64,000 nt of DNA, taken from positions 1,612,001 through 1,676,000 of the forward strand of contig JAWKPL010000001.1 of assembly GCA_041390685.1 (NCBI GenBank), written 5' to 3'. Origin of the DNA: JAIBBD01 sp041390685. GTDB taxonomy: Bacteria > Chloroflexota > Dehalococcoidia > UBA2979. The notes beneath the pieces are model-generated. The model saw nothing but the letters and a program-made list of their open reading frames with translations, did no database searches and was not told the origin of the DNA. A program made the position numbers and the translations under genes. Below are positions 31,430 through 39,894 of this stretch, piece after piece (positions within the stretch are counted from its first letter, which is position 1; each line of letters opens with the position of its first letter).

Positions 31430-32602
31430 TTAGCCCGTCCACTCCTGGAGGGTCGCGCTCAGCTCGATTTCCGAGCCGTCGCGGATCACGGTGAGTTTCA
31501 CCTCGTCGCCAACGCGGTACTGGTCCACGAGGCGCGCGAGCTGCTCGATGGTCGCTACATCCTTCCCGTCGAACTTTGTGACGACATCCCCGCCCGGCGG
31601 CAACGCGCTGTCGGTCGCGGAGCCCGAGGCGGCTCGCAGCCCTGCGCGGTCTGCGGCGCTGCCGCTGGTGACGGAGGTGATGTAGACGCCCTTCGTGACA
31701 TCGATGCCCAGCTGGTCGGCGTTCACCCGGTTCAGCGTGGCGCCCGACACGCCGAGCTGTGGGTGGGTGATCGGGTTGCCGTCGATCATGTCCGGCAGGA
31801 ACCGCATGGCCGTGTTGGCCGAGACCGCGAACCCGACGCCGACGAAGACGCGCTGTCCGGTCGGGTTCTCGATCGAGGTGTTGATGCCGATCACCTCGCC
31901 GGCCGCGTTGAAGAGCGGGCCGCCCGAGTTGCCGGGGTTCACCGCCGCGTCCGTCTGCAGCATCCCGCGGACCGGCCGTCCGATGCTCGTGTTGCCCGTC
32001 GAGTCGCGGTCGGTCGCGCTGATGATGCCGGATGTGACGCTGAACTTCTCCGAGAACGGGTTCCCGATGGCGAAGACGGACTCACCGGGTCGCACGCGGT
32101 CGGAGTCCCCGAACGTCGCCGGCTGCAGCTGGCCGTCCGGCACGTTCACGCGCACGACGGCGAGGTCGTTTCCGGGATCCGACCCGATCACCGCGCCCGG
32201 CACGACCGTGCCATCCGTGAACTCGACGTTCACCTGCCGCGCCCCCTCGACGACGTGGTAGTTGGTGAGGATGTGCCCGTCCTCGTCCACGACCACTCCG
32301 GTCCCGAGGCCGGTGGCCTGCCGCGTGGTCGATCCGCTGACGGTGATGATCGCCACCACCGAGGGCGACACTCGCTCGACCAGCGTCGGCAGGTCGTCGA
32401 TCGCGGTGAGATTGACCGGCGTGTCGACGCTTCCCCTCGCGCTCCCGGCGCGGTCCGCGCGCGTCGAGCTGTTCGTGGCAGTCCCGGCCGGCGACGAAGC
32501 GCCCTCGTCGTCGCCGGCGATGCCCACGGCGAGCAGCCCGCCGACGACCATGGCCACGACGACGACGCCCCCGAGTACTACCGCCTGTACCGCAGACTTC
32601 AC
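31430..32602 (-). CDS. HtrA/DegP-like serine protease with PDZ domain
   Basis: A 390-residue membrane-anchored protease. One N-terminal transmembrane segment (residues 5-29) is followed by a Ser/Thr/Ala linker. The trypsin-like domain has a complete triad: H116 in LTNYHVVEG, D146 in GNDLAVVRV and S226 in NPGNSGGPLF. A single C-terminal PDZ domain spans about 285-385. It acts outside the membrane in protein quality control. The GTG start has GAGGAGGG 5 nt upstream. The upstream TCTTTACATTTG resembles a site before the two-component genes at 862. Confidence 0.94.
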   Translation of the reverse strand: MKSAVQAVVLGGVVVVAMVVGGLLAVGIAGDDEGASSPAGTATNSSTRADRAGSARGSVDTPVNLTAIDDLPTLVERVSPSVVAIITVSGSTTRQATGLGTGVVVDEDGHILTNYHVVEGARQVNVEFTDGTVVPGAVIGSDPGNDLAVVRVNVPDGQLQPATFGDSDRVRPGESVFAIGNPFSEKFSVTSGIISATDRDSTGNTSIGRPVRGMLQTDAAVNPGNSGGPLFNAAGEVIGINTSIENPTGQRVFVGVGFAVSANTAMRFLPDMIDGNPITHPQLGVSGATLNRVNADQLGIDVTKGVYITSVTSGSAADRAGLRAASGSATDSALPPGGDVVTKFDGKDVATIEQLARLVDQYRVGDEVKLTVIRDGSEIELSATLQEWTG

Positions 32603-32674
32603 GTCGCCCTCCTCACGGCCCCCGCGAACTCGTCACATTCGATGTTCGGCGGGATGAGTCAAGGACGCATGGCA

Positions 32675-32686
32675 CAAATGTAAAGA
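32675..32686 (-). promoter_or_regulatory. TCTTTACATTTG motif upstream of the htrA-like gene
   Basis: It matches TCTTTACACTTG at 668-679 in 11 of 12 positions and lies 73 bp upstream of the GTG. It is a possible regulator site linking the two-component system to protease expression. Confidence 0.25.
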
Positions 32687-32736
32687 GGCTGCAATTGCCG
32701 TCTCCGCCCGGCACACCTCGCGGGGCGGTCGCGCGG

Positions 32737-33570
32737 CTAGCCCAGGCGTGGACCGCGGTACACGGCGGCGGCGCCCCGGTAGAGGTGCGCCTCCACCTCG
32801 GCGCTCACCGCCTCGGTCAGGGCGACCGAGGCTCGTCCGAGGACCAGGTCGCGGAGGCCGCGCTTCGGGCGCACGATGCGCGTGCGCCGCGGCGCTCCAC
32901 TCTTGCTGGCTGCCCAGTCGATGGCGTCCTCGATATCGCCCGTGCGGTCGATCAGTCCGGCCGCAAGCGCGTCGGGCGCGGCGTACACCTCGCCAGTGGC
33001 GAGTTCGCGGACCCGCTCTTCGGGCAGCCCGCGGCCCCGCGCGACGCCCTCCACGAACAGGTCGTACATCGCGTCGATGATGCGCTGTTCCTTCGCCTGC
33101 TCTTCGTCGGTCGCCTCGCGAAACGGCGACAGCATGTCCTTGAGGCGGCCGGACTTCGAGACGCGCATCTGCACGCCGATCTTGTCGAGGGCCTCGAACA
33201 CGAGCGGGCGGTAGGCGATTACGCCAATCGCGCCCACGAGCGCGGCGGGTAGCGCGATGACATAATGCGCCGCCGCCGCCAGCATGTAGCCGCCGGAGGC
33301 GCCGAGCCCGCCGACGTACGCGACGACCGGCTTCTCCTCGCGCAGCCGAAAGACCGCGCGCGTCATCAGGTCGGAGCCCGTCGCGCTGCCGCCCGGCGAG
33401 TCGATGTTGAGGACGACCGCCCGCACCGAGTCGTCGTCGCGCAGCTTCGTGAAGAGGCGCGCGTACTCGAGCGGTCGGACCGCGGGGCCGATGGTCCCCT
33501 GGACGTCGACGACGGCGATCGTCTGCGGGCGCAGCGACCGCAGGGCGGATGGCGCAATCAGGCTCAGCAT
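32737..33570 (-). CDS. sppA: Signal peptide peptidase SppA-type protease (S49)
   Basis: A 277-residue protein from the ATG at 33570 with AAAGG upstream. The nucleophile S92 in GLGASGGYMLA and the base K144 in SKSGRLKDMLSP are spaced 52 residues apart, exactly as S147 and K199 in Bacillus SppA. No clear membrane anchor is seen at the N terminus (MLSLIAPSALRSL). The family degrades residual signal peptides. It lies upstream of the htrA-like gene in the same direction; the two form an envelope-protease pair. Confidence 0.9.
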   Translation of the reverse strand: MLSLIAPSALRSLRPQTIAVVDVQGTIGPAVRPLEYARLFTKLRDDDSVRAVVLNIDSPGGSATGSDLMTRAVFRLREEKPVVAYVGGLGASGGYMLAAAAHYVIALPAALVGAIGVIAYRPLVFEALDKIGVQMRVSKSGRLKDMLSPFREATDEEQAKEQRIIDAMYDLFVEGVARGRGLPEERVRELATGEVYAAPDALAAGLIDRTGDIEDAIDWAASKSGAPRRTRIVRPKRGLRDLVLGRASVALTEAVSAEVEAHLYRGAAAVYRGPRLG

Positions 33571-33669
33571 CCTCTGCCTTTCCCGTTGAGTGGCGTGCAT
33601 CACGAGTGTACGCGCATCTCGCACGACGGCGCTGGCATCCGTTTCCGTCCCGCGCTACCCTGCCCCCCC

Positions 33670-35286
33670 ATGCGGCGGTTCCTGTTCATCCTCGTTGTCG
33701 GGGTGGCGCTGAGCGCCACCGCGTGCAGCCGCGCTGCCGATCTCATCCCCGGCGAGGGTGGTCCGGATGCGCCGAAGACGGCGACGCCGCCTCCGGTCTC
33801 GGCCCCGCCGCTGTTGGTGCCGAGCACGCTGCGCCTGGCCGGCGCCGCCGGCGCCGACCCGAGCCGGCCCGCGATCGCGGACGTCGAGCTGGCGCGGTCC
33901 GTCGTGCAGGTGCAGGCCGTCGATGGGACCGGCCTCGATGCCCGGGTGGTGCGCGGCGGCTCCGGGGTCGTCATCGACAAGGCGCAGGGCCTCATCCTGA
34001 CCAGCTACAGCGTCGTCGACCCGTTTCAAGCGGACGGGACGCGCGCCTACGCGATGATCGCGGTCGGCGCGGCCAACGGAGACGGCCCGCCCGAGTTTGA
34101 GGCCGACCTGGCTGCGGCCAGCCCGCAGTTCGACATCGCGATCCTCCGCATTCGCGAGCCTCGGGACGGCGTCAGCGACCCGGCGTTCGATCCCATCGAA
34201 GCGGTGCTCGCGGATACGTCCGCACTGAAGCGCGGCGACCGCCTGCGCCTGTTCGCCCAGGCATCCACCGACCGCGCGCAGGCGATCCAGACGACCTCGG
34301 CGTCCATCGCCGGGTTCCGAGGCGACGGCGCCGGCGACGCGCGCGCATGGCTCAAGCTGGACGGTCGCGTGCCGGGCACGGTCGTCGGCGGACCCGCGTT
34401 CGACCAGTCCGGGCTGCTCATCGGCTTCGCGTCCCAGCTCGAGTACAGCCCCGACGCGCCGGTCGCGCAGCTCCGCCCGCTGGCGCACGCCATCGACGCG
34501 ATCAACTCCGCACGCCAGGGCGGCGCCGAGGCACGGTTCGAGCCGCCGCTCATGCATCCCACGCACCTCTCCGGCGCCGGCACCGCGGAGGCAAACGAAG
34601 ACGGTGTCGCGATCTCGCGGCCCGCGTTCGCCGCGAACGTCCTCGAAGGCCAGGGGTACCGTGACCTCTTCGACTACACGAACACGTTCGGCGGAGACAC
34701 GGGTGAGTTGCAGTACGAGTTCGCGACGCAGGGCATCCAGGAGGGCGCTTCCGTACAGGAGCGCTGGTACCTGAACGGCGTCCAGCAGGACAGCCTCTCG
34801 TCCTCGTACACGTGGAACTCCGGCAGCTTCGCGATCGTGTCCGACCGCCTGGCGACGCCCAACGCGCGCAACATTCCGAACGGGGCGTGGACCCTGGAGG
34901 TGTGGGTGGACGGCGTCCGGCGTGCGAGTTCGACGGCGTTCGTCGGCGTGAACCCGCAGGACATCACCCGCAAGCCGGCCGTGGATGGCATCCGCTTCGC
35001 GTCCTCCGCCTCTGCCGAGCAACTGCCCGGCGCCGCGCTGACGGCCAACTCGTCACAGGTGCTCGCCTTCTTCGACTATCGCCAGGCCGCCGCCGTGCAG
35101 CGCATCCGCTGGGTGGTGCTCCGCAACGGGCAGACGTACTACCAGTCGGGCGCGGTGCCGTGGTCGGGAGGTGACGCCGGAAACTGGTGGGTCGGCGTGC
35201 CCGTCGACAACGCTCGAGGTTCGTGGGAGGTCCAGATCTATTTCGATGACTTGATCGTGGGGACGGGCAACTTCCAGCTCTCGTAG
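33670..35286 (+). CDS. HtrA-like lipoprotein lacking protease active-site residues
   Basis: A 538-residue lipoprotein. The ATG at 33670 gives MRRFLFILVVGVALSATAC with lipobox C19. Residues about 70-280 follow the HtrA pattern (GGSGVVIDKAQGLILTSYSV, then FDIAILRI). However, the His is S114 (SYSVVD instead of NYHVVE), Asp is kept as D155, and the GNSGGP serine region reads GTVVGGPAF with V239. It cannot be a normal serine protease. The C-terminal 220 residues are beta-rich, with WYLNGVQQDSL and WTLEVWVDGVRR repeats like secreted ligand-binding domains. Probable role: a binding or scaffold protein at the cell surface. Confidence 0.75.
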   Translation: MRRFLFILVVGVALSATACSRAADLIPGEGGPDAPKTATPPPVSAPPLLVPSTLRLAGAAGADPSRPAIADVELARSVVQVQAVDGTGLDARVVRGGSGVVIDKAQGLILTSYSVVDPFQADGTRAYAMIAVGAANGDGPPEFEADLAAASPQFDIAILRIREPRDGVSDPAFDPIEAVLADTSALKRGDRLRLFAQASTDRAQAIQTTSASIAGFRGDGAGDARAWLKLDGRVPGTVVGGPAFDQSGLLIGFASQLEYSPDAPVAQLRPLAHAIDAINSARQGGAEARFEPPLMHPTHLSGAGTAEANEDGVAISRPAFAANVLEGQGYRDLFDYTNTFGGDTGELQYEFATQGIQEGASVQERWYLNGVQQDSLSSSYTWNSGSFAIVSDRLATPNARNIPNGAWTLEVWVDGVRRASSTAFVGVNPQDITRKPAVDGIRFASSASAEQLPGAALTANSSQVLAFFDYRQAAAVQRIRWVVLRNGQTYYQSGAVPWSGGDAGNWWVGVPVDNARGSWEVQIYFDDLIVGTGNFQLS

Positions 35287-35304
35287 CGCCAGGCCCGTCC
35301 CGGC

Positions 35305-36063
35305 CTACGGGAACAGGTCGCGCTCGAACGGGCGCACGATCTCCCGCGCCGAGCCTTCCCCCGCCTCGTACGGGAACCCGCGCACGATGGCCGCCGGCAC
35401 GGCCGCCAGCTTCTCCATCACTAGGCCCGCCGCCGCCGCGATCTCGTCCGCGGGGCACGGCATCGTGACCCGCAACTCACGTCCGTCGAGGTCGCGCTCG
35501 CCGTCGTACGAATGGAGCGGGCGCATCCCCGCGACGCCGATCGCGACGTTCGTCTGTCCTTCGCGCCACGGCCGGCCGAACGTGTCCGTCATCACCACGG
35601 CGACCTCCACGCCCGTCCGCACGTGGATCGCCGCCCGCAGACCGCGGCACGAGGCGTCCGGGTCCTCGGGGAGCAGCGACACGAGGTCGTCGCCCCCTAC
35701 GTTCGAGGCGTCGACGCCGGCGTTGGCACAGACGAACCCGTGTCTCGTCTCCGTGATCAGGACGCCGCGCGCCTGACGGACGATGCGGACCGATTCCCGC
35801 AGCACCGCCTCGATCTGCCGCGGGTCCTTCTCGTGGCGGGCCGCCCACGCGCGCGCGAACGGTGTCGGCTCGAACGAGTCCAGCGGCACGACGCGCCCCT
35901 CGACCTTCGACACCACGCGCTGCGTCACGACGACCACGTCTCCCCGCTCGACCGGCGTCTCCTGGGCCGCCGCGGCGCCGACGATGAACGCGGCGAGGTC
36001 GTCGCCCCGCTGCACCATCGGGATGCCCGTCACCCCGATCACGCGTACCTCGGGGGGCGTCAC
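35305..36063 (-). CDS. cofE: Coenzyme F420-0:L-glutamate ligase
   Basis: A 252-residue enzyme adding glutamate to the lactyl side chain of F420. It shows GDVVVVTQRVVSKVEGR near the N terminus, GFVCANAGVDASNV, and VVMTDTFGRPWREGQTNVAIG, all CofE (FbiB N-terminal) signatures. No nitroreductase-like C-terminal domain is fused. Its GTG start overlaps npdG by 4 nt, so both F420 genes form one unit. Confidence 0.94.
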   Translation of the reverse strand: MTPPEVRVIGVTGIPMVQRGDDLAAFIVGAAAAQETPVERGDVVVVTQRVVSKVEGRVVPLDSFEPTPFARAWAARHEKDPRQIEAVLRESVRIVRQARGVLITETRHGFVCANAGVDASNVGGDDLVSLLPEDPDASCRGLRAAIHVRTGVEVAVVMTDTFGRPWREGQTNVAIGVAGMRPLHSYDGERDLDGRELRVTMPCPADEIAAAAGLVMEKLAAVPAAIVRGFPYEAGEGSAREIVRPFERDLFP

Positions 36064-36740
36064 GAAGCGCCGCCGGCCGGCAGGCCGGTCACCCGCAGCG
36101 CGGTATGCGCCCTGTACCGGCCGTTGATGCCGATCAGCAGCACCGTCAGCCCCTCGACGAAGCGAGAGAAGCGCAGGGGACCGGCATCGACCGCGCGTAC
36201 CCCCGCGACCTGCTCGGCCAGTGCCATCACGAGCGCCTTCGCGTCCGCGTCCGCGCCCGTCACGAGCACGTCCGCGTCGACGGGCTCGTCGAGCGTGAGC
36301 AACGCTTCAGCCCCCAGGTTGTGAAACGCGCCGATGACGATCGAGTCACCGAGGATCGCCGCGGCCTGCTCCGTCGCCGACCCCTCGGCGACCTCGACCG
36401 GCCGCGCCCCTCGCTCGAACCGCACCGGCACCACCGCGTCGACCACAACCTTGCCCGCGAGCGCGCCCGCGAGCCCCTCGAGCGTCGGCCGCTGCGCTTC
36501 ATACGGCACGACGATGACCGCGATCCCGGCATCCGCCACCGCCGCCTCGTTGGCGGCCCCGCGCACGCGCACGTCGCGTCCCGCGTCCGCGAGCAGGGTG
36601 TTCAACTCATCCGCGACGGCCCCGGCGCGGGCGGCGTCGCGACTCCCGAGGATCACGTCGTGACCGGCGAGGGCGAAGCGCGCCCCGAGGCCACGTCCCT
36701 CCGGCCCCGTACCTCCCACCAGTGCGATGCGATGCGCCAC
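36060..36740 (-). CDS. npdG: F420-dependent NADP reductase (NpdG-like)
   Basis: A 226-residue Rossmann protein from the second of two adjacent GTG codons (36740), 5 nt after GAGGAGG. IALVGGTGPEGRGLGARFA is the NADP-binding loop, and NLGAEALLTLDEPVDADVL and VDAGPLRFSRFVEGLTVLL are typical of archaeal and actinobacterial NpdG/Fno. It exchanges hydride between F420 and NADP. Together with cofE it shows that the organism makes and uses F420. Confidence 0.9.
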   Translation of the reverse strand: MAHRIALVGGTGPEGRGLGARFALAGHDVILGSRDAARAGAVADELNTLLADAGRDVRVRGAANEAAVADAGIAVIVVPYEAQRPTLEGLAGALAGKVVVDAVVPVRFERGARPVEVAEGSATEQAAAILGDSIVIGAFHNLGAEALLTLDEPVDADVLVTGADADAKALVMALAEQVAGVRAVDAGPLRFSRFVEGLTVLLIGINGRYRAHTALRVTGLPAGGAS

Positions 36741-36830
36741 CACAGCCTCCTCGGTGCCCTCGCGCTCCGTACAATGTGCGAGCGTACGCACGCGCCGCGA
36801 CGGGCAGCAAGCAGACCCGGGAATCCACAG

Positions 36831-37625
36831 ATGGCCGTCTCCACAGCCGCCGCGCACGCCCTCGCGTTGCGCGACGTTTCGCACTGGTATCCCCACCGAG
36901 GCGCCGCGCTCCAGGCGCTCGACCGCGTCGACGTCACGGTCGCGGAGGGGGAATTCGTTTCCCTGGTCGGACCGAGCGGCTGCGGCAAGTCGACCCTGCT
37001 GCGCGTCGCCGCGGGACTGCTCGCGCCGTCATCCGGGGCCTCGACGGTCTTCGGCCGCCCGCCGCGCGAGGCCTCGGCGGCGCAGGAGCTTGGCCTCGTC
37101 ACTCAGGACCCGGGCTTGCTGCCCTGGCGCACCGTGGCCGCCAACATCGCGCTCTCGCTCGAGGTCGCGGGCGTCGAGGCTGGCAGCCGCACCGCCATCG
37201 TCAACAACCTCCTCGAGCGGGTTGCGCTGCGGGACTTCGCCGCGTACCACCCGGGACACCTATCCGGCGGCATGCGGCAGCGCGTGGCGCTCGCGCGCGC
37301 ACTCGCGCACCGGCCTCGCATGTTGCTGATGGACGAGCCGTTCGGAGCCCTCGATGAGCTGTCGAGGGAAGACCTGCGTGTCGAGCTGCTGCGCATTCAC
37401 GAGCGCGACCGTATGACCGTCCTCTTCGTCACTCACTCCGTGCGCGAGGCAGTGCTGCTGTCCGACCGCGTGCTGGTGCTGAGCCCGGCGCCCGGCCGCG
37501 TCCTCGCGGACATCGCGGTCGACATGCCCCGGCCGCGCGACGCCAGCCTCGAGGCAACCGCGCCATTTCTCGAGTGTGTCGCGAGCGTGCGAGCGGCCCT
37601 CGACGCCGGGCGTCGCGACCGATGA
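36831..37625 (+). CDS. ABC transporter ATP-binding protein (NitT/TauT family)
   Basis: A 264-residue ATPase with Walker A GPSGCGKSTLL, signature HLSGGMRQRVALARAL, Walker B LLMDEPFGALDE and the switch His in FVTHSVREAV. The EPFGALDELSRE and HSVREAVLLSDR forms are typical of the nitrate/taurine/thiamine-precursor group. The ATG at 36831 has only a weak ribosome site. A TACAAT box at 36770 may be the promoter. It overlaps the permease gene by 4 nt. Confidence 0.9.
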   Translation: MAVSTAAAHALALRDVSHWYPHRGAALQALDRVDVTVAEGEFVSLVGPSGCGKSTLLRVAAGLLAPSSGASTVFGRPPREASAAQELGLVTQDPGLLPWRTVAANIALSLEVAGVEAGSRTAIVNNLLERVALRDFAAYHPGHLSGGMRQRVALARALAHRPRMLLMDEPFGALDELSREDLRVELLRIHERDRMTVLFVTHSVREAVLLSDRVLVLSPAPGRVLADIAVDMPRPRDASLEATAPFLECVASVRAALDAGRRDR

Positions 37626-38473
37626 CGGCGCGCCCGCTCGCGGAGAGCGCGCGTGGCGAGGCAGTCGCGACGCGCACGGCAGACCGCACGCCGCTGCGGC
37701 GCCCTGGAGCGCTCCGGGCGCTCCTCACGGCGACGCTTCCCCCGGTCTTCGCGGTGGCGCTGGCGCTGGCCGCGTGGTCTGCATGGATTCGTCTCCGCGA
37801 TGTGCCCGAGTACCTGGTGCCGGCGCCCGAGGCGGTCGCCCGCGCCTTCCTCGATGACCCGTCGCGCTTCCTCGACGCCGGACGGACCTCGCTCGTCGAG
37901 GCGCTCGGGGGGCTGGCGCTCGGCTCGGGCGGGGCGCTCCTGCTCGCCGTCGCGATGGCGCACTCGCGCCCGCTCGAGCGCGCCCTCTACCCGCTCGCGC
38001 TGCTGGTGAAGGTCACGCCGGTGGTGGCGGTGGCGCCGCTGTTCATCATCTGGTTCGGCTTCGGGATCTGGCCCAAGCTCCTCGTCGCCGCCCTGATCAC
38101 GTTCTTCCCGATGCTCGTCAACGCCGTCACCGGACTGCGCGACGTGGACCCCGCCGCGCACGACTTCCTGCGTTCGCTGCACGCCTCGAGGTGGCAGGTC
38201 TTCTGGGCGCTCCGCTGGCCGGCGTCGCTGCCGTATCTCTTCGCCGCGTTGCGCATCTCCGTGCCGTTGGCGCTCATCGGGGCCGTGGTCGCCGAGTGGA
38301 TGTCCGGTGACGGCGGTCTCGGCCAGGTCATCCTGGTCGCGAACGGCGACTTCGACACTCCGGCGCTCTTCGCCGCCGTCCTCGTCCTCGCGGGCCTGGC
38401 TGTCGTGCTGAACGGCGCCCTGGCGCTCCTCGAACGTAAGGTGCTCTTCTGGCATGAGTCTTCCGAGGCGTGA
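37622..38473 (+). CDS. ABC transporter permease (NitT/TauT family)
   Basis: A 299-residue permease with about six transmembrane segments. The EAA loop region is visible in GLRDVDPAAHDFLRSLHASR followed by WQVFWALRWPASLPYLFAAL, the BPD_transp_1 pattern. It sits between its ATPase and its substrate-binding lipoprotein. Confidence 0.9.
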   Translation: MTARPLAESARGEAVATRTADRTPLRRPGALRALLTATLPPVFAVALALAAWSAWIRLRDVPEYLVPAPEAVARAFLDDPSRFLDAGRTSLVEALGGLALGSGGALLLAVAMAHSRPLERALYPLALLVKVTPVVAVAPLFIIWFGFGIWPKLLVAALITFFPMLVNAVTGLRDVDPAAHDFLRSLHASRWQVFWALRWPASLPYLFAALRISVPLALIGAVVAEWMSGDGGLGQVILVANGDFDTPALFAAVLVLAGLAVVLNGALALLERKVLFWHESSEA

Positions 38474-38493
38474 CGCCTCGGGAGGTCAGCTCG

Positions 38494-39540
38494 ATGCCGC
38501 TCCGCTCGCTGCCGTTCCATCGCCGGCTGCTGCTGCCCGCGCTGGTGATCGCCGTACTGGTCTGCGCCGCCTGCGCGGATGATGACGCGCTGCCCGCTGG
38601 CGACGATGGCGCCACGCCGCGCCATCTCACGTTCATGGCCGGCTTTCGCGCGCAGGCAAACCTGCCGTTCGTCGCCGTGTACGTCGCCGAGGCAAATGGC
38701 TACTTCGCCGACGAGGGCCTCGACGTCGATATCCGCCACTCGAGCGGGCAGGACGAGCACCTGAAGCTCTTGCTCGCCAGAGAGGTCGCGTTCACGACGG
38801 GTACCGCCGCGCAACTCCTCGCACGCCGAGCGGACGGTCTGCCCGTCCGAGCGGTGGCGCTCTTCGGTCAGCGAGGCGACCAGGGGTTCGTCGTCCGCGC
38901 GGACTCGGGCATCGAGCGCCCCGCCGACTTCGCTGGCAAGACGGTCGGCTTCAAAGCGGGCGTGGTGCCCGCCGAGCTGAAGGCGCTCCTTGCCACCGCC
39001 GGGCTCTCGCCGGACGACGTGCGTCTCCAGGGCGTGGGGTTCGACCCCCGTGTGTTCATCGAGGGCGGGCTCGATGTGTACCCCGTCTTCTTGAGCAATG
39101 AGCCGTATGCCATTCGCAAGGCCGGCGTGGACATCCGTGTCTTCGACCCCGCCGACTTCGGCGTGGCGACGCTCGGGCTGACCTTCCTCGCCCACGAGGA
39201 CACCGTCCGCGACGACCCCGAGCTCGTGCGGCGCTTCCTGCGCGCCGCCCTGCGGGGCGTCGAGTACGCGACAACCCACCTCGACGAGGCAGTCGAGATC
39301 ACGCTGCGGTACGCCGAGGGCGCCGACCCCGGGCAGCAGCGGTACCTGCTCGAGACGGACCTCGCCAACGCCCGCCGGGGGGATGGCATCGGCCGCTCGA
39401 GTCCGGAGCAGTGGGAGGCGCTGCAGGCGACGCTGCTCGAATTCGGCGCCCTCGACGCGGCGGCCGACGCGGCGGCGGCCATCGACTCGAGCTTCGTCGA
39501 CGCCCTCTACGACCGGGACGGACGGCTCCTGCGCCGGTAA
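38494..39540 (+). CDS. NMT1/THI5-like substrate-binding lipoprotein
   Basis: A 348-residue protein from the ATG at 38494, which follows GGAGGT; a GTG at 38470 overlapping the permease is an alternative. A signal peptide with lipobox LVCAAC precedes the binding domain. LTFMAGFRAQANLPFVAVYV, EANGYFADEGLDVDIRH and the DFAGKTVGFKAG segment match the THI5/NMT1 group. These import hydroxymethylpyrimidine or related thiamine precursors, or sulfonates. No TPP riboswitch was seen upstream, so the substrate stays open. Confidence 0.85.
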   Translation: MPLRSLPFHRRLLLPALVIAVLVCAACADDDALPAGDDGATPRHLTFMAGFRAQANLPFVAVYVAEANGYFADEGLDVDIRHSSGQDEHLKLLLAREVAFTTGTAAQLLARRADGLPVRAVALFGQRGDQGFVVRADSGIERPADFAGKTVGFKAGVVPAELKALLATAGLSPDDVRLQGVGFDPRVFIEGGLDVYPVFLSNEPYAIRKAGVDIRVFDPADFGVATLGLTFLAHEDTVRDDPELVRRFLRAALRGVEYATTHLDEAVEITLRYAEGADPGQQRYLLETDLANARRGDGIGRSSPEQWEALQATLLEFGALDAAADAAAAIDSSFVDALYDRDGRLLRR

Positions 39541-39612
39541 CACGGGCGCCGCCCGTGCTCGCAGGCGTAACGACCGTGGGCTACGATGACCGGGCACGAC
39601 GCGAGGGGGACG

Positions 39613-39894
39613 ATGGCGACGGACGAGTCGCGGTCCGCGCTGGACACTGAGCCGGAGGACGCCGCGGAGGGCTCTCTGCGGCCCGCCATGCTCGATGACG
39701 GGCAGCCGGCGTTCCCGTGGTGGCTTCCGCTCCCCGGCGTGCTCCTGGCCGCCGCCTGGGCCGCCTACCGTGCCGCGGGCGCTGAGGATGATGGAAGCTC
39801 CGTGCTCCTCGAGACGTTGCTCTGGCCGGGCGCCGCGATCTTCGTCCTCACCTCGCTGACCGCCTACTTCGGCTGGCGTCTGGACCTCGACTGA
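39613..39894 (+). CDS. Small membrane protein (93 aa)
   Basis: The ATG at 39613 follows GAGGGGG. The N-terminal 36 residues are acidic and polar. Two transmembrane helices follow (PWWLPLPGVLLAAAWAAYRA and LLWPGAAIFVLTSLTAYFG). Its TGA overlaps the ATG of holA (TGATG), so the two are co-translated. No function is known. Confidence 0.7.
   Translation: MATDESRSALDTEPEDAAEGSLRPAMLDDGQPAFPWWLPLPGVLLAAAWAAYRAAGAEDDGSSVLLETLLWPGAAIFVLTSLTAYFGWRLDLD

Noticed and set aside
36741..36830. TPP riboswitch before the THI5-like transporter
   Set aside because: The conserved CTGAGA and ACCTGA blocks are not present, so the transporter substrate was left open.
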